Of a stretch of 64,000 bases of DNA, positions 27,906 to 38,300 are shown one piece after another. Numbering within the stretch: position 1 is the stretch's first letter; each line of letters starts with the position of its first letter. A program made the translations under genes and the position numbers. This DNA is from CADEED01 sp036677145 (GTDB taxonomy: Bacteria; Pseudomonadota; Gammaproteobacteria; Steroidobacterales; Steroidobacteraceae): positions 62,001 to 126,000 of the forward strand of contig JAKFFF010000011.1 of assembly GCA_036677145.1 (NCBI GenBank), written 5' to 3'. The notes beneath the pieces were generated by a model. That model was not told where the DNA came from. It made no database searches and was given only the letters and a program-made list of their open reading frames with translations.

Positions 27906-28497
27906 CCACGTTGAGTGTCTTGAAGATCGCCGCGATGTGGACCTTCACGGTCTTCTCGGCGATGCCGAGGTTCGCGCCGATTTCCTTGTTGGAGAGGCCG
28001 TCCTTCAGGAAGCGCAACACGTCCACCTGTCGTTCGGTGAGCTGCGCCATTGATCGCGGCACATCGTGCGCGTCGTGATCCGCGGCGCGCGCTGTCGCCG
28101 TGACGAGCAGCGGCGGCACGTAGATGTTGCCGGTGAGCACGAGCTGCAACGCCGATACGACGGTCTGCGCAGTCGCTGATTTCGGGATGTAGCCCGAGGC
28201 GCCGGCAGTGAGCATGCGGCGCACATCGGAGGCGCTCTCCGAACTCGACAACACGATCACCGGCAGATCCGGATGCCGTCGCGCGAATTCGCGCACGGCC
28301 GCTTCGCCCGACAAGCCCGGCATCATCAGATCCATGAACACCGCGTCGATGATCTGCTCGTCGGCGATGTTGAGCGCATCTTCCGTGGAAGACGCCTGCA
28401 CGACGGAAGTATCCGCGGAGGCCTGGCGCAGCAACGCCGCGAGGCCGTCGCGAAACAGCGGGTGGTCGTCGACGATGAGCAGCTTCACGCGGGCCAT
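27841..28497 (-). CDS. LuxR/NarL-family response regulator
   Basis: Protein of 218 aa. Receiver domain KLLIVDDHPLFRDGLAALL with phospho-acceptor Asp in AVFMDLMMPGLSG and conserved Lys in GYIPKSAT. An Asp/His linker precedes the LuxR HTH (LTERQVDVLRFLKDGLSNKEIGANLGIAEKTVKVH...), about residues 150-205. It should bind DNA as a phosphorylated dimer. It converges tail-to-tail with the hybrid kinase and shares 65 bp of coding sequence. An inverted repeat at 28560-28589 upstream could be its control site. Confidence 0.93.
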   Translation of the reverse strand: MARVKLLIVDDHPLFRDGLAALLRQASADTSVVQASSTEDALNIADEQIIDAVFMDLMMPGLSGEAAVREFARRHPDLPVIVLSSSESASDVRRMLTAGASGYIPKSATAQTVVSALQLVLTGNIYVPPLLVTATARAADHDAHDVPRSMAQLTERQVDVLRFLKDGLSNKEIGANLGIAEKTVKVHIAAIFKTLNVVNRTQAAKFLHDAPDVPRDGL

Positions 28498-28559
28498 ATT
28501 AAAGAAAGGCGCGTGTTGCTAGCCACTGGATGTGCGCCGTTTGCCATAGCGCGAAAAAC

Positions 28560-28589
28560 TTAAGCCGAAAGACCTAGGCCCTGGCTTAA
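28560..28589. promoter_or_regulatory. Inverted repeat upstream of the response regulator
   Basis: TTAAGCC (28560-28566) and GGCTTAA (28583-28589), 7-bp perfect arms around a 16-bp centre containing CCTAGG. It lies 63-92 bp before the regulator start. No other feature was recognised in 28498-28751; the minus-strand promoter and the tRNA promoter should be here. Operator role is speculative. Confidence 0.3.
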
Positions 28590-28751
28590 ACCGTCCGGGC
28601 AATTGCCGTAAGGCGTCCATACGGATGCAATGGGCGCTTGGGAGGAAACCTCGCGATGGAACTGTTCGCACCCTGGGCGCCCGCCCGGATGCCGGCTGGC
28701 TGGACCGCGCCCGGGCTTTGCAGTAGCTTGCGCGCGCGATCCGCAACCGCC

Positions 28752-29011
<260 letters not shown>

Positions 29012-29040
29012 TTTCCGAAAGAAGACTAAATCCTGCTCGC

Positions 29041-29075
29041 AAGCCGCGCGCGTCACCGACGCCCGCGGCTTTTTT
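29041..29075 (+). terminator. Intrinsic terminator after tRNA-Ser
   Basis: AAGCCGCG (29041-29048) pairs with CGCGGCTT (29064-29071), overlapped by six T (29070-29075): a strong Rho-independent terminator. It ends 17 bp before the adhesin GTG start, and only 6 bp before the adhesin ribosome binding site. Confidence 0.8.
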
Positions 29076-29092
29076 CGTTCCGGAGTCCGCAC

Positions 29093-32000
29093 GTGAAATT
29101 CACCCGCCTCGCGTTCCTGGCCTGCGTCTGCTGTGGTTCACCGGTCGCGTGGTCGCAGACCCCGACCCTTTGGTGCGACATGGCCTCGACGTATCACCCC
29201 TGCTACCAGGAAGGCGATTCGTTCACCAACCCGGAAACAGGCGCAACCGAGGTCATCGACGATCTCGTCTTCAATCCGTACGGATCGATCAAGACTGTCT
29301 CGGGACTCTATCTCTGGGCCGGTCCGACGGCGGATGGCTCCGTGTTCACGATTCCGGGCACCGATGCCGTGCCCGAGTTACCCATGCTTCCGGCGGATCC
29401 GTCCCAGACGCCGCCGTTTCCGGGGCGCCCGTATTCGCCCGCGCGGCCGGCGGTTCCCGCGCAGACCTACACGATCACCGGTCCCGTCTTCGGTCCGGAC
29501 CCGGATGTGGATGACGACGACATCGATCCGCCATTCATCGGCATCGAATGCAGTCCCGCGTGTGGCGGCGCTACGGGCTACATCGCGTTCACGTACACAC
29601 CGTCCGGCGACACAACGCGTCCGGCGGGACTCGACAGCGTTCCGGGCCGTGGCGCGGAAGTCGTGCGGCCGCCGCAGGTCACCGGCAGCAATCGCTTCGT
29701 CGAGAACCACAACGGCGCCTGGGGCAGCAGCGGCGACAGCGGCTGGGGCGTCGAGATCTGTTTCTTCGGTTGCTGGACCATTGGCGAGGCTGCCGAACAA
29801 GGTGATCCCGGCCAGTCGGCAGCTCCTGTCGACTACGACCTCACCACCGCCGAAACGAACGGCAACCTCTATTCATCGGCGGATGAAGCGCCCGGCCTCG
29901 TCGTGACGAGCCGCGGCGGCAACGGCGGCACGGGCGGCAATGCCTGGGGCGCATTGCCCGCGGCGATGGGTGGCATCGCCGGCGTCGGCGGCAACGTCGA
30001 AGTCGATTCCTACGTCGACATCACGACCTCGGGCCGCGAGTCGCACGGCATGTTCATCCAGAGCCGCGCGGGCAGCGGCGGCACCGGCGGCAGCGGTTAC
30101 ATTCTCGGCAGCGGCGCCGGCGGCGGTCAGGCCGCGCAGGGTGGCACCGCGACCGCGCGCAATCACGGCGACATCATCACGAGCGGCGACGGCGCCGTCG
30201 GCGTCTATGCGCAGAGCCTCGGTGGCGGTGGCGGCACCGGCGGCGATTCGTATGGCCTGGTCGGCAACGCGGGCACCGGCAGCCCCGGCGGTCACGGCGG
30301 CGCGGCCAACGCGACTAACTACGGCACGGTGCGCACCGGCGACGCGGTCGCGGGCACGGGTTACGCGGCGCACGGCGTGTTCGCGCAGAGCGTCGGCGGC
30401 CAGGGCGGTAACGCGGGCGACTCGGGCGCACTCGTCGTCGGTCTCGGTGGCAACGGCGCCGATGGCGGCGACGGCGGCAACGCGACCGCGACCAACGCGG
30501 CGGGCGCGTTGATCGTCACGCAGGGCAGCGGCGCGGTCGGGCTTTATGCGCAGTCGATCGGTGGCGGTGGCGGTGACGGTGGCTCGGGTGTCGCCATCAG
30601 CGGCATCGGCGGCTCCGGCGCCGGCGGCGGCGACGGCCGAACCGCAATCGCGAACAACGAGCTCGACGCAACGATCCTCACGACGGGAGCCGCGGCTTAT
30701 GGCGTGCTCGCGCAGAGCGTGGGTGGCGGCGGCGGCAACGGCGGCAACGGCAACGGCATCGGCGGCATCGGCGCGAGTGGCGCAGGCGGCGGCCGGGGCG
30801 GACAGGCGACGATCAACAATCGCGGCTTCGTCGAAACGCAGGGCGCGTATTCGCACGGCCTGCTCGCGCAGAGCATCGGCGGCGGCGGCGGCGCGGGCGG
30901 CAACGGCAATGGCTTGGTGGGTGTCGGTGGCAGCGGCGGCGGTGCAACCCCGACGCGCGACAACGACGGCGGCCGGGTCGATCTGACCAATCACGCGACG
31001 GGCAACGTGCTCACGCACAACGAGGGCGCGATCGGCATCTACGCGCAGAGTATCGGCGGCGGTGGCGGCACCGGCGCGGGCTCGGGCGGCGCGGTCTCGA
31101 TCGGCGGCAGCGGCAGCGCCGGCGGCGACGGCAACATCGTGAACGTCACGAACAACGGCAACGTCGAGACGCGCGGTATCGATGCGAAAGGCATCGTCGC
31201 GCAGAGCATCGGTGGCGGCGGCGGATCGGCCAGCCGGTCGCACGGCGCGGCGGATCTCGGCGGCAGCGGTGGTGGCGGCGGTGACGGCGAACATGTGACG
31301 GTGACGACCGGCGCGGCCAGTTCGATCGTCACGAACGGCGCGGGCGCCGACGGCATCCTCGCGCAGAGCATCGGCGGCGGCGGCGGCAATGGCGCCAGCA
31401 CCGGCGGCGTCGGCGGTCTCGGCGGCACCGGCTCGGGCGGCGGCGCGGGTGGCCAGGTCACCGTGGTCAACGGCGGCAGCATCGACACGGGTTACGACGT
31501 CTATCTACCGGGCGCGGATGATCGCACCGGTTCGCGGGCGCGCGGCATTCTCGCGCAGAGCATCGGCGGCGGTGGCGGCAACGGCGGCGACAGCGGCGGC
31601 CTCGTCGCGATCGGCGGTGATGCCAGCCTGACCAGTCCCGCCTCGCTGGTCGAGGTCACGAACTCCGGCAACATCACCACGCGCGGCTCGATCTCGAGCG
31701 CCATCGAGGCGACCAGCGTCGGCGGTGGCGGCGGCAGTGGCGGCTCGAGCACGGGCGTGTTCCTGACGATCGGCGGCACGGGCGGCGGCGGCGGCAACGG
31801 CGGCGAGGTGCACGTCGACAACACCGGTTCTCTAACTACCCTGGGCAACGACTCACACGGCATCTTCGCGCAGTCGGTCGGCGGTGGCGGCGGCAACGGC
31901 GGCAACGCGGCGTCGATCTCGGTATTCGGCGGCGTGACCGTCGGCGGCAATGGTGGCGGTGGCGGCGAAGCCGCGCTGGTGCGCATCGGCTCGGCGTTGG

Positions 32001-35000
32001 CCGCACCGGGCGTGCGTTCCATCGAAACCGCGGGTGATCGCGCCAAGGGCGTGCTCGCGCAGAGTATCGGAGGTGGCGGTGGCAACGGCGGTTTCGCGGC
32101 CAACGTGACACTGGGTTGGGACGGCGCGGCCTCCGCGGCCGTGGGCGGCGAAGGTGGCGCCGGCAAGAACGGCGGCGAAGTCCAGGTCTGGAACGACTGG
32201 AACATTCTCACCGATGGAGACGATTCCGACGGCATCGTCGCGCAGTCGATCGGCGGCAGCGGCGGCAATGGCGGCTTCGCGCTCGCGTTCGCGGGCACGA
32301 TGGGTGACTTCGGCGCGGCCGCGTTCGCGGCGGGCATCGGTGGCGAAGGCGGCGGTGGCGGCGACGGTCGTACCGTGCAGATGCGCGCGGGTGGTGACAT
32401 CCAGACGCGCGGCGCGAATTCGGACGGCATCATCGCGCAGTCGATTGGCGGTGGCGGCGGCACGGGTGGCTTCGCAGTTTCGTTCGCGGCCGGCGGTGCC
32501 GGTGGTGCGGCGGCTTCCGCGGCGGTATCGGTCGGCGGCGCGGGCGGAGACGGCGGCAACGCCGGGCTCGTCGACGTGCAATACACGGGCGACATCGCAA
32601 CCGAGGGCGAGAATTCATTTGGCGCGGTGCTGCAGGCGGTCGGTGGCCGCGGCGGTTCGGGCGGATTCACAATTTCGGGCGCGGTATCGGCAGGCGGCGC
32701 GGCTTCAGCGTCGGCGGCGGTCGGTGTCGGTGGTGATGGCGGCGGCGCCGGCAATGGCGGCGAAGTGCGCGCGACCCTCACCGGCAATCTCGAGACGACC
32801 GGTGATCGCTCGACCGGTCTGGTCGCGCAGTCCGTCGGCGGCGCCGGCGGCAACGGCGGCTTCAACATCTCCGGAGTAGTTAGTGGATCGGGCTCGGCGA
32901 CCGGCGGCGTGGCCGTCGGTGTCGGCGGCGCGGGCGGTGCGGGTGGTCATGGCGGATTGGTGACCGCCACTTTCAACGGCGTCGCGGTGACACACGGCGA
33001 AGACGCGGATGCGGTGCTCATGCAGAGCGTGGGTGGCGGTGGTGGCAACGGCGGCATGAACACCTCCGGCGTGCTCGTGGGCGCGGGCGGTGGCAGCGGC
33101 GCGGTTGCGGTTGGTGTCGGCGGCCAGGGTGGCGACGCCGGGAACGCGGGCGCGGTGGTCGCGACCGTCAACGGTTCGCTCGGCACGGGAGGCGATCGTT
33201 CGAACGCGTTCATCGCGCAGAGCCTGGGTGGCGGCGGCGGCAACGGTGGGCTCAACGTCTCGGGCTCGGTGGCCGGTTCCGGCAGCGGCTCGGGCGCGGT
33301 CGCGGTGGGTGTCGGCGGCGCCGGTGGCGGGGGCGGCAATGGTCTGACTGTCACGGCGGCGCTCGTTGGCGACGCGGTGACCCTCGGCAATGACGCGACG
33401 GCGGTGATCGCGCAGAGCGTCGGCGGTGGCGGCGGCAACGGCGGGATTGCGATCGCGGGTTCACTGTCCGCTTCCGGCGGCACGTCCGGCGCTGTGGCGG
33501 TTGGCGTCGGTGGCGCGGGCGGTGGTGGCGGCAGCGCCGCTCTAACTATTCTCGACGTGACGGGCAACGTGGACACGGTCGGCGCCAACTCCGACGGCAT
33601 CGTCGCGCAGAGTCTCGGTGGCGGCGGCGGCAATGGCGGACTTACCGTCGCCGCTGGCCTGTCGGTCGCGGGCGGCAGCTCCGGCGCGGTCGGCGTCGGT
33701 GTGGGCGGTTACGGTGGTGACGGCGGCGGCGCGGGTGAAGTGCACGCGACCGTTGTTGGAGACGTACACACGCGCGGCGCGCAATCGGTCGGCATCACGG
33801 CGCAGAGCATCGGCGGCGGCGGCGGCAATGGCGGCATGTCCATCGTCGGGGGATTCAACGCGGCGGGCGCCAGCGGCGGCGGTGTCGCGGTCGGCGTTGG
33901 CGGCGGTGGCGCGAACGCCAGCCACGGCGCGGTCGTCACGGCCACCGTCACGGGCGACATCGAAACCGAAGGGGATGAATCCGCGGGCCTGTTCGCGCAG
34001 AGCGTGGGTGGCGGCGGCGGCAGCGGCGGCATGAACGTCACCGGCCTGTTCTCGGCGAGCGGCTCCAACGGTGGTGCGGTCGCGGTGGGAGTCGGTGGCT
34101 CGGGCGGCGGTGGCGGTAACGGCCTCGCCGTCACGGCGGGACTGACCGGCACCGCGATCACGCGCGGCAACAATTCCATCGGCGTGTTCGCGCAGAGCCT
34201 GGGCGGCGGCGGCGGCAACGGCGGCATGAACATCACGGGCGCGGTTGGCGCGGGCGGCGGCACCGCCGGCGCGGTGTCCGTGGGCGTGGGCGGCTCGGGC
34301 GGCGGCGCGGGTACCTCCGCTCTAACTACCCTGACGGTCGAAGGCGCGGTGGAAACCTTCGGTCACAATTCCGGCGGCATCCTCGCGCAGAGCCTGGGTG
34401 GCGGCGGCGGCAACGGCGGCATGAACATCACGGGCGTCGGCGCGCTGGCCGGCGCGAATGGCGCGGCCGTTGCCGTGGGCGTGGGCGGCGCGGGCGGCGG
34501 TGGTGGCACGGGTGGCGGCGTCGATGCGACGGTCGAAGGCACCGTGCATACACGGGGCAACAACTCCGCGGGCATCACCGCGCAGAGCATCGGCGGCGGC
34601 GGTGGCAATGGCGCGCTGAACGTGAGCGGCGCCGTGTCGGCCACGGGTTCTTCTGGCGGATCGGTCGCGATCGGCGTGGGCGGCGCGGGTGGCGGTGCCG
34701 GCAACGGCGGCCAGGTCGACGCGGAGGTCATCGACGGCGTCGTCGTGACGGAAGGCGACAACTCGCACGGCATCTTCGTGCAGAGCGTGGGTGGCGGCGG
34801 CGGCAACGGTGGCATGAACGTCACGGGCGTGGTCGCGGGCAGCGCGGCGAATGCGGCGAGCATCGCGGTGGGTGTCGGTGGTTCGGGCGGCCAGGGCGGA
34901 CACGGCGGAGTCGTCGGCGCGTTGATCGAATCAGACGTCGGCACGACGGGCGACGATTCCTTTGGTGTGTTGCTGCAGAGCGTGGGCGGCGGCGGCGGCA

Positions 35001-35326
35001 ATGGCGCGTTGAACGTCTCGGGCGCGATGTCGATCGCGAACGGCGGCGGCGCGGCGATTGCGGTTGGCGTGGGTGGCTCGGGCGGCAATCCGGGCAATGG
35101 CCTCGGCGTCACGGGCACTGTCGATGGCAGTGTCACGACCAGCGGCGATCGCGCGATCGGCGTGCTCGCGCAGAGCGTGGGCGGCGGCGGCGGCAACGGC
35201 GGCATGAATGTCTCGGGCAGCGTGAACATCGGCCGCCAGGCGGGCGGTGCGGTGTCCGTCGGCGTTGGTGGTTTCGGCGGTGGCGGCGGCGAGGCCAACA
35301 CGGTGACATTGACGCGTAGTGGTTAG
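29093..35326 (+). CDS. Giant Gly-rich autotransporter adhesin, N-terminal part, ending at an in-frame TAG
   Basis: 2,077 aa from GTG 29093, with GGAG at 29082-29085 (7-nt spacing). Signal peptide MKFTRLAFLACVCCGSPVAWS, cleaved about residue 21 before QTPT. Residues about 22-260 form a unique head domain with four Cys and a Pro-rich segment. From about residue 270 there are 29 units centred on AQS(V/I/L)GGGGGNGG, each followed by a variable strand and (A/S)VGVGGxGG. The period is 65 aa (195 bp) in the 33.0-33.6 kb part. The frame ends at TAG 35324-35326 but continues in the same phase in the next entry, which carries the barrel. As it stands this product has no outer-membrane anchor. A beta-helical, surface-exposed passenger is inferred. 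Confidence 0.85.
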   Translation: MKFTRLAFLACVCCGSPVAWSQTPTLWCDMASTYHPCYQEGDSFTNPETGATEVIDDLVFNPYGSIKTVSGLYLWAGPTADGSVFTIPGTDAVPELPMLPADPSQTPPFPGRPYSPARPAVPAQTYTITGPVFGPDPDVDDDDIDPPFIGIECSPACGGATGYIAFTYTPSGDTTRPAGLDSVPGRGAEVVRPPQVTGSNRFVENHNGAWGSSGDSGWGVEICFFGCWTIGEAAEQGDPGQSAAPVDYDLTTAETNGNLYSSADEAPGLVVTSRGGNGGTGGNAWGALPAAMGGIAGVGGNVEVDSYVDITTSGRESHGMFIQSRAGSGGTGGSGYILGSGAGGGQAAQGGTATARNHGDIITSGDGAVGVYAQSLGGGGGTGGDSYGLVGNAGTGSPGGHGGAANATNYGTVRTGDAVAGTGYAAHGVFAQSVGGQGGNAGDSGALVVGLGGNGADGGDGGNATATNAAGALIVTQGSGAVGLYAQSIGGGGGDGGSGVAISGIGGSGAGGGDGRTAIANNELDATILTTGAAAYGVLAQSVGGGGGNGGNGNGIGGIGASGAGGGRGGQATINNRGFVETQGAYSHGLLAQSIGGGGGAGGNGNGLVGVGGSGGGATPTRDNDGGRVDLTNHATGNVLTHNEGAIGIYAQSIGGGGGTGAGSGGAVSIGGSGSAGGDGNIVNVTNNGNVETRGIDAKGIVAQSIGGGGGSASRSHGAADLGGSGGGGGDGEHVTVTTGAASSIVTNGAGADGILAQSIGGGGGNGASTGGVGGLGGTGSGGGAGGQVTVVNGGSIDTGYDVYLPGADDRTGSRARGILAQSIGGGGGNGGDSGGLVAIGGDASLTSPASLVEVTNSGNITTRGSISSAIEATSVGGGGGSGGSSTGVFLTIGGTGGGGGNGGEVHVDNTGSLTTLGNDSHGIFAQSVGGGGGNGGNAASISVFGGVTVGGNGGGGGEAALVRIGSALAAPGVRSIETAGDRAKGVLAQSIGGGGGNGGFAANVTLGWDGAASAAVGGEGGAGKNGGEVQVWNDWNILTDGDDSDGIVAQSIGGSGGNGGFALAFAGTMGDFGAAAFAAGIGGEGGGGGDGRTVQMRAGGDIQTRGANSDGIIAQSIGGGGGTGGFAVSFAAGGAGGAAASAAVSVGGAGGDGGNAGLVDVQYTGDIATEGENSFGAVLQAVGGRGGSGGFTISGAVSAGGAASASAAVGVGGDGGGAGNGGEVRATLTGNLETTGDRSTGLVAQSVGGAGGNGGFNISGVVSGSGSATGGVAVGVGGAGGAGGHGGLVTATFNGVAVTHGEDADAVLMQSVGGGGGNGGMNTSGVLVGAGGGSGAVAVGVGGQGGDAGNAGAVVATVNGSLGTGGDRSNAFIAQSLGGGGGNGGLNVSGSVAGSGSGSGAVAVGVGGAGGGGGNGLTVTAALVGDAVTLGNDATAVIAQSVGGGGGNGGIAIAGSLSASGGTSGAVAVGVGGAGGGGGSAALTILDVTGNVDTVGANSDGIVAQSLGGGGGNGGLTVAAGLSVAGGSSGAVGVGVGGYGGDGGGAGEVHATVVGDVHTRGAQSVGITAQSIGGGGGNGGMSIVGGFNAAGASGGGVAVGVGGGGANASHGAVVTATVTGDIETEGDESAGLFAQSVGGGGGSGGMNVTGLFSASGSNGGAVAVGVGGSGGGGGNGLAVTAGLTGTAITRGNNSIGVFAQSLGGGGGNGGMNITGAVGAGGGTAGAVSVGVGGSGGGAGTSALTTLTVEGAVETFGHNSGGILAQSLGGGGGNGGMNITGVGALAGANGAAVAVGVGGAGGGGGTGGGVDATVEGTVHTRGNNSAGITAQSIGGGGGNGALNVSGAVSATGSSGGSVAIGVGGAGGGAGNGGQVDAEVIDGVVVTEGDNSHGIFVQSVGGGGGNGGMNVTGVVAGSAANAASIAVGVGGSGGQGGHGGVVGALIESDVGTTGDDSFGVLLQSVGGGGGNGALNVSGAMSIANGGGAAIAVGVGGSGGNPGNGLGVTGTVDGSVTTSGDRAIGVLAQSVGGGGGNGGMNVSGSVNIGRQAGGAVSVGVGGFGGGGGEANTVTLTRSG

Positions 35327-38300
35327 ACCTCGACCGACGGTGCGAATGCTCACGGCGTCGTCGCGCAAAACGTGGGTGGCGGCGGCGGCAACGGCGGGCT
35401 GAATGTCTCGGGGGCTCTCAGCCTATCTACCAGCAGCACTGCCGTAACCGCCAGCCTGGGTCTCGGCGGCTTCGGCGGTGATGGTGGCATCGCGCGCGAC
35501 GTGATCGCGACGGTCACCGGCGACGTGAACGCGACGGGCTTCGGCTTCGAAGGAGTCGAGACAATGCAGGATCACGCGGGCTGGGAGCGGCGCGTGATTC
35601 GCGACGGTTCGCACGGCGTGATGGCGCAGAGCGTCGGCGGCGCTGGCGGCAATGGCGGCATGAACATCAGCGGTGGCATTGCCGTGGACACCTCCAGCAA
35701 CGGCAGCTCGCATGCGATCACGCTCGGTGTGGGTGGTTTCGGCGGTGACGGCGGCAACGCGGGCGAGGTCTCGCTCACCGTCAACGCCAACAGTGTTTCG
35801 GCGGTCGGCGACAACCGTTACGGCGCGATTGCACAGTCGATCGGCGGGGGCGGCGGCAACGGTGGCATCAATGTCGCGGGCGGTGTCGCGATGGATGGCG
35901 TGATCACGGTGGGCGTCGGCGGCTTCGGCGGCGCGGGTGGCACGGGCAACGCCGTGAACGCGACGGTCAACTCCGACATCAGCGCGCGCGGCATCGATTC
36001 GATCGGCTTCCTCGCGCAGTCCGTCGGTGGCGGCGGCGGCGCGGGCGGCATCAACGTCTCGGGCGGCGTCCAGGGTAATCACCAGACCGACACACCCTCG
36101 CTGGTGTTCGGTCTCGGCGGCTCGGGCGGGCCCGGCAATGCCGCCAGCACGGTGACCGCCACGCAGCGCGGCGACATCTCGGTCGATGGCGTTAATTCCG
36201 TCGGCGTGCTCGCGCAGAGCATCGGCGGCGGCGGCGGCGCGGGTGCGCTCAACGTCTCGGGCAATCTCGCGCTCGGCCGCGATTTCGCCGCGAGCATCGG
36301 CATCGGCGGCGACGGCGGCGGCGGTGCGGACTCCGAGGCGGTACTGCTGCGCAGCGACGGCAACATTTCCGCGCGCGGCATCGAATACGTGCAGAGCAAT
36401 CAGCCCTTCGATGAGCGCGGCGAAGAGATCGTGGCGTCGCGACAGCGGACCACCGGCATCATCGCGCAGTCGATCGGCGGCGGCGGCGGCGCGGGCGGCA
36501 TGAACGTCAGCGGCGTGATCGCGCCGAACGGCAGCACGCTGGTAGGCGGCGTCGGCGGCACGGGCGCAGGCGGCGGCGATTCGGGCACCGTGACGGTATT
36601 GCGCGGCCTCAATCCGTTCACTGGCCAGAACACGGACGAGATCAGCACGATCGACACCTACGGCAGCGGTGGCGTGGGCATCCTCGCGCAGTCCATCGGT
36701 GGCGGCGGTGGCGACGCGGGCATGAACTTCGCGTTCAGCACCAGCAACATCCGCCGCAATTCCAACGCGACCGCTTTGATGTTCGCGATCGGCGGCGGCG
36801 GTGGAACGGCCGGCAATGGCGAAGCGGTGACGGTCACACACGTCGGCGATATCAGGACGCGTGGTGCACGCAGTGACGCGATCGTGGCGCAGTCGGTGGG
36901 CGGCGGCGGCGGCAAGGCGACTTACAACATTGGTCTCGGCATCAATCGCGACGCGGAGGCTTTCAACCTCGGCGTCGGCGGCGCGACCGGCAACGGCGGA
37001 GACGCCGCGGCCGTGAGCGTCACGCACACGGGCAACATCGCGACGCTCGGCGCCGATTCGGCTGCGATCTTCGCGCAGTCGGTCGGTGGCGGCGGTGGTG
37101 ACGCGGGCTTCGACTTCGTGACCAGTCCGTTCGCCTCGAGCGGCCTCGATGTCACGTTGGGCCGCGATGGCGGCACCGGTGGTACCGGCGGCACGGTCAC
37201 GGTGGTGGCCGACGGCATACTAACTACCCGGGGAGACCGCTCGGTCGGTGTGCAGGCGCAGAGCGTCGGCAACGGCGGCGGCGAGAGCAGCTCGAGTTCG
37301 GTCGAGTTGTCCGGTGACGGTGGCGGGCAGGAAGGTGCCGACTGGAGTGCTTCGCTCGAAGTCGGCCACACCGGCGGTCTCGGCGGTTCGGCCAACCGCG
37401 TGGAAGTCACGACGGGCGGCGGCATCGAAACTCTCGGCGCCCAATCACATGCAATTCACGCGCAGAGCGTGGGTGGCGGCGGCGGCAAGGGCGGCTCGGC
37501 CTTCCGTCACGGCATTCTCGAAGCCAACAACCAGGTGGCCGTGAGTGTCGGTGGCGACGGTGGCGTCGGCGGCGAAGGCGGCGAAGTCGACGTCGAGAAT
37601 GACGGTGTGCTGATCACGCGCGGTGACGGCGCACACGGCATCTACGCGCAATCCATCGGCGGCGGCGGCGGCGTGGCCGGTTACGTCGCGGTGGTCAATA
37701 TCGAGGTGCTGGGTGGCACCGGCGGCAACACCGCCAGCATGTCGCTCGGTGGCACCGGTGGTGAAGGTTCGATCGCGCGCGCGGTCGACGTGACGAATAC
37801 GGGCGAGATCCTCACGACCGGCCGGCGCTCGTTCGGCATCAACGCGCAATCGATCGGCGGTGGCGGCGGCGAGGGCAGCATCCTGCTCAGCACCGCGCTC
37901 ACCACCGGCGAGACGAATCGGAACATCAATATCGCGATCGGCGGCGACGGCGGCATCGGCGGCACTGGTGGAAACGTCACCGTGCTCAACGAAGGCGTGA
38001 TCCATACGCTGGGCGATGAATCGGTCGGCGTGCGCGCGCAGAGCATCGGTGGCAAGGGCGGCGACGCGGGATTGATCGCGGAATTCGGCGTCTCGGTCAC
38101 CGGCAACAGTCAGCAGTCGACACGCGTCGGTTTCCGTCTCGGCGGCAGCGGCGGTGAGGGTGGCGCGAGCGGCGACGTCGAGGTCACGAACCGGCGCGCG
38201 ACGGGTACGGAAGCAGGCGGCGAGATCCTCACCGAAGGCAAGGATGCGCACGGTATCTTCGCGCAGAGCCTGGGTGGCGGCGGCGGCAACGGTAGTTCGA

